Position numbers and translations under genes: made by a program. Below, piece by piece: positions 12,846-19,572 of a stretch of DNA of 19,991 nucleotides. The notes beneath the pieces are model-generated. The model saw only the letters and a program-made list of their open reading frames with translations, searched no databases and was not told where the DNA came from. The stretch is from assembly GCA_025924775.1 (NCBI GenBank), contig JAICHS010000012.1:1-19991 (forward strand), in the 5' to 3' direction. The stretch is from Rhodanobacteraceae bacterium. GTDB taxonomy: Bacteria > Pseudomonadota > Gammaproteobacteria > Xanthomonadales > Rhodanobacteraceae. The first letter of the stretch is position 1, and each line of letters starts with the position of its first letter.

Positions 12846-13651
12846 TTCAACAACGCCGCCAGGCGTGCACCTGCCTGCCGCAAGCGGGCTTCAGCGATGG
12901 GCAGTTCCCGCTGCACGTACGCCGCATCGATGGAGCGTGACGACGGATACACGCCGTCATCCCGATCGATGCGGCAACTTTCCTCGGCCCACACCGCGGG
13001 TGTGCCGCCGGTTGCGATGGGGCCGGGCTGCGCCTGCAGTTGCCGCGCATAGGCCGCGTCGCCCAGGCCCGTCGAGTCCAGCAGCAACGAATCCCAGACC
13101 CGATGCAGATTGGTGCCACGCTCCTGACCCTGTGCACGCCAACGCACCTGGAAACGGTTGCCGCCAGCGTCGTGCCGGTAGTCGGCGTGCAGCGGCTGGT
13201 GGATGTCGCCCACGAAGTGGACCACGAATTTCAGCGCCTGTGCGCGTGCCGCGGGCGGCTGCGTGCGGTCGGCCAGGATCGCGGAATACTTGTCGATGGC
13301 CACGACGGCGCACTCGCCATCGCGGCATTCGCGCGGCGGTTCGTAGATGCAATCACGCGCGTGGAAATCGACAAAGTGCATGCGCCGCGTCTGCTGATAC
13401 AGCGCCGGGTCGGTGTCGCGCAGGTCATCGGCCCAGTTGGCCACCTGATACAGGTGCTGCGCACCGTCCACGGCCAGCAGTTTTTGCGCCGCGGCCCACG
13501 CCTGCGGGGTCAGTTGCGCCTCGGCCAGCCGCGCCACGATGTGGTGCCCGCGCGGGCCCCACGCCCACGCGGGTTGCAGGCCCCACGCCAGCACCAGCAA
13601 TACCCACACCGGCCAGCGGAAACGGTGACCGGTACGCCCCGATCGATCCAT
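12824..13651 (-). CDS. S1/P1-type zinc nuclease, secreted
   Basis: This is a predicted extracytoplasmic trinuclear-zinc nuclease that cleaves single-stranded DNA, RNA or 3'-nucleotides. The 275-residue precursor has a signal peptide ending AWA at residue 30. The mature protein would start with Trp31, the zinc ligand that S1/P1 enzymes require at the N-terminus (WGPRGHHIVA). Other ligands are present: His36, Asp75 in NWADDLRD, His92 in MHFVDF, His145, Asp149 and His155 in VVHFVGDIHQPLH, and His183 and Asp187 in NLHRVWDS. ATG at 13651 is preferred over 13684 because AGGGG lies seven bases upstream. The TGA stop is in the loop of a perfect palindrome, so the C-terminus is set by that repeat. Confidence 0.93.
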   Translation of the reverse strand: MDRSGRTGHRFRWPVWVLLVLAWGLQPAWAWGPRGHHIVARLAEAQLTPQAWAAAQKLLAVDGAQHLYQVANWADDLRDTDPALYQQTRRMHFVDFHARDCIYEPPRECRDGECAVVAIDKYSAILADRTQPPAARAQALKFVVHFVGDIHQPLHADYRHDAGGNRFQVRWRAQGQERGTNLHRVWDSLLLDSTGLGDAAYARQLQAQPGPIATGGTPAVWAEESCRIDRDDGVYPSSRSIDAAYVQRELPIAEARLRQAGARLAALLNRDLASG

Positions 13652-13704
13652 CGCAATGCCCCTTCCAAAGCGCCAGTTTGCCACGCCCGCAGCCGTGGCA
13701 CGCC

Positions 13705-13733
13705 ATGAAAACCCGGCCGAAACCGGCTAAAAT
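13705..13733 (+). promoter_or_regulatory. Likely sigma-70 promoter of gap
   Basis: ATGAAA (13705-13710, four of six matches to TTGACA) and TAAAAT (13728-13733, five of six to TATAAT) are spaced by 17 bases, about 40 bp before the gap start codon. This is the best-formed promoter in the window, though it is a sequence match only. Confidence 0.5.
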
Positions 13734-13772
13734 TGCGGGTTCAACCCACGGCTTCTTGCAAAGGACCCCATC

Positions 13773-14783
13773 ATGACGATCAAGGTCGCGATCAACGGCT
13801 ACGGCCGCATCGGTCGCAACATCCTGCGCGCGCTGTACGAATCCAACCGCACCGGCGCGATCCGCATTGTCGCGATCAACGATCTGGGTGACGCCGCCAC
13901 CAACGCACACCTTACCCAGTACGACACGGCGCACGGCAAGTTTCCCGGTACCGTCGGGGTCGAAGGCGGCGACTTGGTCGTCAACGGCGACAAGATCAAG
14001 GTGTGTGCCGAACGCGATCCCACCAAGCTGCCGTGGAAAGATCTCGGCATCGACGTCGTGATCGAATCCACGGGCCTGTTCACCCAGCGCGAAAAGGCCG
14101 CCGCGCACCTCACCGCGGGCGCGAAGAAGGTATTGATCTCGGCGCCGGGCAAGGGCGTGGACGGCACCTTCGTGTTCGGCGTCAACGAAGACAAGATCAA
14201 GCCGACCGACACCATCATTTCCAACGCGTCTTGCACCACCAACTGCCTGGCGCCGCTGGCCAAGGTGATGCACGAGAGCGTCGGCATCGTGCACGGCCTG
14301 ATGACCACGATCCACTCGTTCACCAACGACCAGGTGCTGACGGACGTCTACCACAAGGACCTGCACCGCGCGCGCGCGGCGGCCCACAACATGATTCCAA
14401 CCAAGACCGGCGCCGCGGTCGCGGTCGGGCTGGTGCTGCCGGAATTGAACGGCAAGCTCGACGGGCTCTCGGTGCGGGTACCGACCATCAACGTGTCGCT
14501 GGTGGACCTGACCTTCGTCGCCAAGCGCGCGACCAGCAAGGACGAACTGGATGCGATCGTCGCCAAGGCTGCCAACGGCCGGCTGAAGGGCGTGATGGCC
14601 GTCAACACACTGCCGCTGGTTTCGAGCGACTTCAACAACTGCGCTGCGTCCTGCACCTACGATGCGACCCAGACGCGCGTGATGGAAGGCACGCTGGTGA
14701 AGGTGCTGGCGTGGTACGACAACGAGTGGGGCTTCTCCAACCGCATGCTGGACATGGCCGAGGCATTCGCGAAAGTCCATTGA
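13773..14783 (+). CDS. gap: Glyceraldehyde-3-phosphate dehydrogenase
   Basis: This glycolytic enzyme oxidises and phosphorylates glyceraldehyde 3-phosphate with NAD to 1,3-bisphosphoglycerate. The 336-residue length is standard. The Rossmann fold starts IKVAINGYGRIGRN; Asp37 in VAINDLGD suggests NAD preference. The catalytic Cys154 is in SNASCTTNC, and His181 in TTIHSFTNDQ is its partner. RAAAHNMIPTKTGAA and AWYDNEWGFSNRMLD are family signatures. ATG at 13773 has AAGGA seven bases upstream. It is a single-gene unit with its own promoter and a strong terminator. Erythrose-4-phosphate dehydrogenase (Epd) is a close alternative but has a different active-site context, so plain GAPDH is favoured. 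Confidence 0.96.
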   Translation: MTIKVAINGYGRIGRNILRALYESNRTGAIRIVAINDLGDAATNAHLTQYDTAHGKFPGTVGVEGGDLVVNGDKIKVCAERDPTKLPWKDLGIDVVIESTGLFTQREKAAAHLTAGAKKVLISAPGKGVDGTFVFGVNEDKIKPTDTIISNASCTTNCLAPLAKVMHESVGIVHGLMTTIHSFTNDQVLTDVYHKDLHRARAAAHNMIPTKTGAAVAVGLVLPELNGKLDGLSVRVPTINVSLVDLTFVAKRATSKDELDAIVAKAANGRLKGVMAVNTLPLVSSDFNNCAASCTYDATQTRVMEGTLVKVLAWYDNEWGFSNRMLDMAEAFAKVH

Positions 14784-14807
14784 CGCGTGCCGCGCCTGGC
14801 AAACGAA

Positions 14808-14836
14808 AACCCGCAGCGGCGACGCTGCGGGTTTTT
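14808..14836 (+). terminator. Strong rho-independent terminator of gap
   Basis: AACCCGCAGCG (14808-14818), loop GCGA, and CGCTGCGGGTT (14823-14833) form an 11-bp stem, with the T-run through 14836. It sits 25 bases after the gap stop and would be efficient. Confidence 0.92.
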
Positions 14837-14872
14837 GCTTGATGCCTGAAATGAATCGTGCGCAGACGCGCG

Positions 14873-14910
14873 CCTGCAAAAGCTGCTTTGCAGGATCCTG
14901 CCTGCAGGCA
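14873..14910. repeat. Paired palindromes between gap and tpx
   Basis: CCTGCAAA (14873-14880), loop AGCTGC, TTTGCAGG (14887-14894) is followed closely by the 12-bp palindrome TGCCTGCAGGCA (14899-14910). They lie in the convergent gap after tpx and may end its transcript, but no clear T-run follows on the minus strand. Confidence 0.4.
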
Positions 14911-14930
14911 ACCGGGACCGCTTCGGCAAA

Positions 14931-15431
14931 TCAGCCAAGCGCCTTCAACGCCGCGGCGTAATCCGGCTCGTGCGTGATGTCATCGACCATCTGCGCATGG
15001 ATCACCTTGTCGTGCTCGTCCAGCACCAGCACCGCGCGCGCGGCCAGGCCCGCCAGCGGGCCATCGGTCATCGCCACGCCGTAGTCCGGCAGGAACTTGC
15101 GGCCGCGCATCGTCGACAGCATGGTGACGTCGTTGATGCCCTCGGCGCCGCAGAAGCGCCCCTGCGCGAACGGCAGGTCGGCCGAAATGCACAGCACCAC
15201 GGTGTTCTTGAGCGCGGCGGCGTCCTTGTTGAAATGCCGCACGGACGCCGCGCACACCGGGGTGTCGATGCTGGGGAAGATGTTCAACACCTTGCGCTTG
15301 CCGGCAAAATCGGCCAGCGACTTTTCCGAAAGGTCGCCCGCAACCAGCTTGAATGCCGGGGCCTTGTCGCCGGGTTGCGGAAAGTGGCCGTCAACGTGGA
15401 CGGGGCTGCCCTTGAACTTGGTACTGGACAT
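14931..15431 (-). CDS. tpx: Thiol peroxidase (atypical 2-Cys peroxiredoxin)
   Basis: Tpx reduces hydrogen and alkyl peroxides using thioredoxin. The 166-residue length is standard. The peroxidatic Cys60 is in NIFPSIDTPVCAASVRHFN, and the resolving Cys94 in PFAQGRFCGAEGI, which together mark the Tpx subfamily. The start MSSTKFKGSPVHVDGHFPQPGDKAP also fits. ATG at 15431 is supported by AAGGAG about six bases upstream. It follows fdxA on the same strand after about 84 bp. That gap contains the hairpin GGCGGTC-GCC-GACCGCC (15464-15480) without a T-run, so partial read-through from fdxA is possible. Location is cytoplasm or periplasm; no signal peptide is seen. Confidence 0.96.
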   Translation of the reverse strand: MSSTKFKGSPVHVDGHFPQPGDKAPAFKLVAGDLSEKSLADFAGKRKVLNIFPSIDTPVCAASVRHFNKDAAALKNTVVLCISADLPFAQGRFCGAEGINDVTMLSTMRGRKFLPDYGVAMTDGPLAGLAARAVLVLDEHDKVIHAQMVDDITHEPDYAAALKALG

Positions 15432-15515
15432 GCTGCGACTCCTTGGAAAACGTACGGGGGAATGGCGGTCGCCGACCGCCGTCCGGCCAGTCTAGCCCGA
15501 AGCCCAGTGTGCTGG

Positions 15516-15890
15516 TCAGGCCGCGCCGCGCGGGTTGGCGGGCGTCGCGGCGGGCTTGCTGCCATCGCCGCGATCCAGCAGCGACAGCTTGTCGGGAATG
15601 CCGTCCCACAGGTCGGCCCCCTCCATCGCCGGGATCTTGGTCGCAATCACCGGCCACTGCCTGGACAGTTCGGCATTGATCGCAAGGTACTTTTCCTGTC
15701 CCGCGGGCACGTCCAGCTCCGCGAAGATCGCGTTCACCGGGCACTCGGCCACGCACAAGGTGCAATCGATGCACTCGTCGGGATCGATCGCCAGGAAGTT
15801 CGGGCCTTCATGGAAACAATCGACAGGACATACCTCGACGCAGTCGGTGTACTTGCAGTTGATGCAGTTATCGGTAACGACGTGGGTCAT
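15516..15890 (-). CDS. fdxA: 7Fe ferredoxin
   Basis: FdxA is a small cytoplasmic electron carrier with one [3Fe-4S] and one [4Fe-4S] cluster. The N-terminal half shows THVVTDNCINCKYTDCVEVCPVDCF, with the long spacing of the 3Fe site, and DECIDCTLCVAECPVNAI, with the classic C-x2-C-x2-C-x3-C-P of the 4Fe site. The C-terminal part, QEKYLAINAELSRQWPVI, is typical of FdxA. ATG at 15890 matches the family start MTHVVTDNC; upstream in-frame codons are not homologous. At 124 residues it is longer than common FdxA proteins (about 107), with an extra Ala/Pro-rich tail. It is divergent from the truncated hemoglobin gene and upstream of tpx. Confidence 0.96.
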   Translation of the reverse strand: MTHVVTDNCINCKYTDCVEVCPVDCFHEGPNFLAIDPDECIDCTLCVAECPVNAIFAELDVPAGQEKYLAINAELSRQWPVIATKIPAMEGADLWDGIPDKLSLLDRGDGSKPAATPANPRGAA

Positions 15891-15941
15891 GATGGCGCTT
15901 CTTGGTATGGCGGCGAGTGTCTCGCGTTGCGGTGCACGCCG

Positions 15942-15963
15942 CATTGATGCGCGTCATTGATGC
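15942..15963. promoter_or_regulatory. Direct repeat and FNR/Anr-like half-match
   Basis: The nonamer CATTGATGC occurs twice (15942-15950 and 15955-15963) with GCGT between. Within it TTGAT-GCGC-GTCAT (15944-15957) matches eight of ten specified positions of the FNR/Anr box TTGAT-N4-ATCAA. It lies in the shared upstream region of fdxA and the truncated hemoglobin gene, about 48 bp before the preferred globin start. The regulator assignment is inference. Confidence 0.35.
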
Positions 15964-16004
15964 AGGTCATGGCTGCGGCAGGCGCCATGCACGACGCTGG
16001 CCGC

Positions 16005-16463
16005 ATGCCGAACGCCATTCCAGCAAACCTCGACGAAGCCCGGCTGGCCACGCTGGTCGAGCGCTTCTACGACAAGGTGCACATCGACCCGTTGCTGGGG
16101 CCGGTGTTCAATCCGCGGGTGGATGACTGGGACGCGCACAAGGTCCTCATGACCTCGTTCTGGACCACCGTTGCCCTGCATACGGGGCACTACCGCGGCA
16201 ACCCGCTCGGCAAGCACCAACCCCTGCCCATCGGCGTGCAGCACTTCCAGCGCTGGCTGGCCCTGTGGCGCGAGACGGCGGGCGAAGTGCTGGACGTGGA
16301 ATCGGCCGCGCTGATGATCGGCTACGCCGAGCGCATCGGGTACGGCATGCGCGTCGGCATGGGCCTGACACAGCACCTGCGCGGGCGCGAATCCGGTATC
16401 CCGGTGCGTGCGCGCCAGCCACCGGCGGACCGGACGCCCGCCGCGCCGGGTGCCAACGGCTGA
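16005..16463 (+). CDS. Group III truncated hemoglobin
   Basis: This single-domain haem globin binds oxygen or nitric oxide, as Campylobacter Ctb does. From the chosen start it has 152 residues. Family positions can be read directly: Tyr22 (B10) in VERFYDKV, His45 (E7) in DDWDAHKVLMTSFW, the proximal histidine His71 (F8) in LGKHQPLPIG, and the conserved HFQRWLALW. A basic, Pro-rich tail (RARQPPADRTPAAPGANG) extends past the globin fold. The start is uncertain: ATG at 16005 gives the usual family length, but ATGs at 15960, 15969 and 15987 are in frame and none has a good Shine-Dalgarno. It is divergent from fdxA and ends 4 bp from the convergent GGDEF gene. Confidence 0.85.
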   Translation: MPNAIPANLDEARLATLVERFYDKVHIDPLLGPVFNPRVDDWDAHKVLMTSFWTTVALHTGHYRGNPLGKHQPLPIGVQHFQRWLALWRETAGEVLDVESAALMIGYAERIGYGMRVGMGLTQHLRGRESGIPVRARQPPADRTPAAPGANG

Positions 16464-16467
16464 CCGG

Positions 16468-18294
16468 TCATTCCGCGGCACGCGGCGCCATGCCGACCTG
16501 CCGCAGCAGGGTCTCGACCTGCTGCGCGACCACGATCTGGTCGCGGCCGCGGGCCTTGGCTGCGTACATCGCATTATCGGCCGCACGCAGCCAGCTGCCG
16601 ACATCGCGGCAGTGCACCCCGTCGAACAGCGCGAGGCCGATGCTGATGGTGACTTCCAGATCATCCGGCGCATCCGGGAACTTGAGCGCACCGATGGCCA
16701 CGCGCATGTCCTCGGCCAGCTGCAACGCCTCGGCACCACCGAGATGGGGACACAGCACCACGAATTCCTCGCCGCCCAGCCGCGCCAGGCATCCGCGCCC
16801 CGCCACCACGCCGCGCAGGCACTGCAGCGAAACGTTCAGCACGATGTCGCCAAACGGGTGCCCGCAGCGATCGTTGACGCGCTTGAAATAATCGAAGTCG
16901 AACAGCAGCAGCACGTGCAGCGGCGGTGCGTCGGAGTCGCGCCGGTCAAGCAACGCCTGGACCCGCTGGAAAAAACCGCGCCGATTGTCCACGCCGGTCA
17001 GCGGATCTTCGTGCGCCTGCCGCCGCAACTCGCGCGCATGCCGCCGCTGCGAGCGCAACAACAGCAGCAGTGAAACCAAGCCCAACACCAGGCTCAGCGC
17101 CGCCACCATCACCGCGACCAGAGTGCCGCGCTGGCGCCGCAGCTGCAGGGCATTGCGCGCGACGTCGGTCTGGGCCGCCTTCAGCTTCAGGGCCTTCACC
17201 TGGTTGTTGCGTTCCAGCGCCTGGATCCTCACTTCCTTTTCGCGCGCCGCGTAGCGGGCGCCCAGTTCAGCCTGTTGCGAACGCAGGCTGGCTTGCCAAT
17301 GTGCACCGGCCACCTGCATGGCTTCACGCTCGCTGGCAAGTGCGAGTTTCAGGTTGCCCCCTGCTTCGGCCATCCGGGACTGCTCGGCGAGCAGCTCGGG
17401 AAGCTGGGCATCCAGGTGGGCCTTGCGGGCTTCCGCCACGGTCGTGGCGATCAGCTCCATGGCCTCGCGTTGCCGGCCCATCGCCTGCAGCGCGCGGGCG
17501 ATGTCGTACTGCGAATTCATGGCGTCCGATTCCCGTCCCGCGGCCCGCTCATCCACCAGCGAGGCGCGTGACAGCACGATCGCCTGTTGGGGCTTACCCT
17601 GCTTCAGGTACACCTGCGCCAGGTTGTCGCCCACCATCAGCGCCTGGGAATGGTCACCGACCTTCTCGTACAGCGCCTGCGCCTGCCGGTAGAACGCGCC
17701 GGCCTTCCCGTATTGGCCCAGCGCGTAGGCGTTGTTGCCCTCGTCGTTTTTGGCTTGCGCCTGGTTCCAGTCGTCGTGGAGCGCTCCGAACGCCGCATCG
17801 GCGTCCTCGCACAGCGGCTGGGAATGCTCGTACTGGCCAGCCATGCTGTACGCATCGCACAACTGGAACTTGGCGAGCGCGCGATGCGCGGGATCGTCAC
17901 TGTCCAGCTGGATGGCCGCCGCCTGCAATGCGTCGCTGACGCCGCCGCCGTCGCCGCGCAGGATGCGCAAATCGGCGCTCAGGAACCCGGCGTAAGACTG
18001 GGCCAGCGTGTCGTGGCCGACGCTGCCCAGGCTTTTCAGCCGCGCCACCGCCTCGGTCACCGCGGCATCATCGGAAAGGTTGACGCCGGCGTGCCCCATC
18101 CACCACAGCGCTTCGCGTTCACCGGCGGGATGGTTGACGTAGACCCCGGCGTCCAGCGCCGCGCGGACCTGCACGATGAGCTCGCGCGGATTGCTGGCCG
18201 AAAGCGTACGCAGCTGCAACGGCGACGGCACCGCCGCCGCCATCGCGACGCCCGTCGTCAACACCAGCCACAATCCTGCAAACAACCGGCGCAT
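16468..18294 (-). CDS. TPR-containing membrane diguanylate cyclase (GGDEF)
   Basis: This predicted enzyme makes cyclic di-GMP from GTP at the inner membrane in response to an extracytoplasmic cue. The 608-residue precursor has a signal peptide (about 1-21), a helical TPR-like region in the periplasm (about 130-320), a coiled-coil stretch (about 345-385), one membrane segment (about 391-414) and a C-terminal GGDEF domain from DPLTGVDNRRGF. The active-site motif is GGEEF (507-511), compatible with activity. The product-inhibition site RxxD that normally lies just before it is absent: Ala and Gly occupy the Arg and Asp positions. ATG at 18294 has GGGGAGG just upstream; a longer start at 18321 is possible. 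A TATGAT box (18322-18317) lies upstream. It is divergent from dusB. Confidence 0.92.
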   Translation of the reverse strand: MRRLFAGLWLVLTTGVAMAAAVPSPLQLRTLSASNPRELIVQVRAALDAGVYVNHPAGEREALWWMGHAGVNLSDDAAVTEAVARLKSLGSVGHDTLAQSYAGFLSADLRILRGDGGGVSDALQAAAIQLDSDDPAHRALAKFQLCDAYSMAGQYEHSQPLCEDADAAFGALHDDWNQAQAKNDEGNNAYALGQYGKAGAFYRQAQALYEKVGDHSQALMVGDNLAQVYLKQGKPQQAIVLSRASLVDERAAGRESDAMNSQYDIARALQAMGRQREAMELIATTVAEARKAHLDAQLPELLAEQSRMAEAGGNLKLALASEREAMQVAGAHWQASLRSQQAELGARYAAREKEVRIQALERNNQVKALKLKAAQTDVARNALQLRRQRGTLVAVMVAALSLVLGLVSLLLLLRSQRRHARELRRQAHEDPLTGVDNRRGFFQRVQALLDRRDSDAPPLHVLLLFDFDYFKRVNDRCGHPFGDIVLNVSLQCLRGVVAGRGCLARLGGEEFVVLCPHLGGAEALQLAEDMRVAIGALKFPDAPDDLEVTISIGLALFDGVHCRDVGSWLRAADNAMYAAKARGRDQIVVAQQVETLLRQVGMAPRAAE

Positions 18295-18316
18295 GCCGCC
18301 TCCCCTACGCGGGCCG

Positions 18317-18322
18317 ATCATA
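18317..18322 (-). promoter_or_regulatory. Possible -10 element of the GGDEF gene
   Basis: On the minus strand TATGAT (18322-18317) matches five of six bases of TATAAT and lies 22 bases before the ATG at 18294. No clear -35 box is seen; a 9-bp perfect hairpin, CGCCGGCCG-GGTCCA-CGGCCGGCG (18326-18349), occupies the space between this and the divergent dusB promoter. Confidence 0.4.
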
Positions 18323-18358
18323 GCGCGCCGGCCGGGTCCACGGCCGGCGGCCCGCCAC

Positions 18359-18364
18359 TACAAT
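18359..18364 (+). promoter_or_regulatory. -10 element directly before dusB (leaderless candidate)
   Basis: TACAAT (18359-18364) ends six bases before the ATG at 18371. A normal transcription start seven bases after the -10 box would fall on the A of the start codon. No Shine-Dalgarno is present. The -35 region is weak and overlaps a GC-rich hairpin. Confidence 0.45.
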
Positions 18365-18370
18365 CCGCGG

Positions 18371-19369
18371 ATGCGAATCGGCCGCATCCAGATCGACCCG
18401 CCGGTGGCGCTGGCCCCCATGGCCGGCGTCACCGACAAACCGTTCCGGCAGCTCTGCAAGCGGCTTGGGGCGGGCTTGGCCGTGTCGGAAATGACCACTG
18501 CCGATGCCAGCCTGTGGCAATCCCGCAAATCGCTGCACCGGATGGACCACGCGGGCGAACCGGACCCGGTCTCCGTGCAGATCGCGGGATCGGACCCCGG
18601 GGCGCTGGCCGAGGCGGCACGCTGCAACGTCGCCAATGGTGCGCAGCTCATCGACATCAACATGTGCTGCCCCGCAAAAAAGGTCTGCAAGGCCTGGGCG
18701 GGTTCGGCGCTACTGGCCGACGAGGCCCTGGTCGCACGGATTTGCCGTGCGGTAGCGGCGGCGGTCGACGTGCCCGTCACCCTGAAGCTGCGCACCGGCA
18801 CCGATCCGGATCACCGCAACGCCCTCAGCGTCGCCCACATCGCCGAAGACTCCGGCATCGCCGCATTGGCGGTGCACGGTCGGACCCGGGCACAGAAATA
18901 CGAAGGCGTGGCCGAGTACGACACCATCGCGGCGGTCAAGGCCAGCGTTGCCATTCCGGTATTCGCCAACGGCGACGTCACCTCGCCCGCAACCGCACGC
19001 GCGGTGCTCGACTACACGCAAGCCGATGGCTTGATGATCGGCCGCGCCGCGCAAGGCCGGCCGTGGATCTTCCGCGAGGTCGTGCACTTCCTCGCCACCG
19101 GGACAACCCTGCCGGAACCCGGCATCGCGGAAGTCCGCGACATCCTGCTGGGCCACCTGGACGACCTGTACGGCTTTTACGGGGAGCCCGCGGCGGTGCG
19201 CATCGCCCGCAAGCACCTCGGCTGGTACGCCAAGGACCGTCCGGAGAACGCGGCCTTCCGCGCGGTCGTCAACGCCGCCGAAAGCGCGACGGAGCAGCGG
19301 CGCTTGACGTGTGACTATTTCGACGCGCTCGCGGCCGGCGTGCCCCGTGAGTTCGCGGCAGCTGCATGA
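18371..19369 (+). CDS. dusB: tRNA-dihydrouridine synthase B
   Basis: DusB is an FMN enzyme that reduces uridine to dihydrouridine in the D-loop of tRNA; E. coli DusB acts at U17. The 332-residue protein aligns along its length with DusB: MRIGRIQIDPPVALAPMAGVTDKPFR at the start, VSEMTTAD, VSVQIAGSDP, and LIDINMCCPAKKVCKAWAGSALL with catalytic Cys100. VTLKLRTG, HGRTRAQKYEG, FANGDVTSP and LMIGRAAQGRPWIFREV follow. The ATG at 18371 gives exactly the family start MRIG. In many gammaproteobacteria dusB is followed by fis; here it is followed by an inverted repeat and metK. No Shine-Dalgarno precedes the start. Confidence 0.96.
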   Translation: MRIGRIQIDPPVALAPMAGVTDKPFRQLCKRLGAGLAVSEMTTADASLWQSRKSLHRMDHAGEPDPVSVQIAGSDPGALAEAARCNVANGAQLIDINMCCPAKKVCKAWAGSALLADEALVARICRAVAAAVDVPVTLKLRTGTDPDHRNALSVAHIAEDSGIAALAVHGRTRAQKYEGVAEYDTIAAVKASVAIPVFANGDVTSPATARAVLDYTQADGLMIGRAAQGRPWIFREVVHFLATGTTLPEPGIAEVRDILLGHLDDLYGFYGEPAAVRIARKHLGWYAKDRPENAAFRAVVNAAESATEQRRLTCDYFDALAAGVPREFAAAA

Positions 19370-19375
19370 ACTGTC

Positions 19376-19461
19376 GGAAACCGGGGTCAGAGTCGACTTT
19401 CGTACGAGGGCGGGGAGGGTTGCAGCCTGTATCGCGAAAGTCGACTCTGACCCCGGTTTCC
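19376..19461. repeat. Perfect 27-bp inverted repeat (86-bp element)
   Basis: The left arm (19376-19402) begins GGAAACCGGGGTCAGAGTCG. The right arm (19435-19461) is its exact reverse complement, with 32 bases between. It starts seven bases after the dusB stop. The GGGGTCAGAGTCGACTTT core resembles sequences that I recall around REP-associated (Y1-type) transposases in xanthomonads; that link is from memory, not shown here. The RNA would form a very stable hairpin and could end the dusB transcript. Confidence 0.75.
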
Positions 19462-19518
19462 AGCCTGACCGCGGCTGAACGCGCTACGCTGCGGGCTGCA
19501 GCGATACCCACGACCCTG

Positions 19519-19524
19519 TATCAT
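19519..19524 (+). promoter_or_regulatory. Possible -10 element of metK
   Basis: TATCAT (19519-19524) lies 48 bases before the metK start. The upstream bases at the -35 distance (CTGCAG) are a poor match. No SAM-binding riboswitch fold was recognised in the 111 bases between the inverted repeat and metK. Confidence 0.25.
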
Positions 19525-19572
19525 GGGCAGTCTGCTTCATCCTTCCATCCGTATCAAAGGATATAACCCACG

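Noticed and set aside
13425..14879. 484-codon open frame on the minus strand opposite gap
   Set aside because: Antisense shadow. The plus strand encodes an unmistakable GAPDH with promoter, ribosome site and terminator.
15464..15480. Hairpin GGCGGTC-GCC-GACCGCC between fdxA and tpx as a terminator
   Set aside because: No T-run follows on the minus strand, so it is not called as an intrinsic terminator.
19462..19572. SAM-sensing riboswitch upstream of metK
   Set aside because: No conserved SAM-I, SAM-II or SAH core could be read in the 111 bases available.
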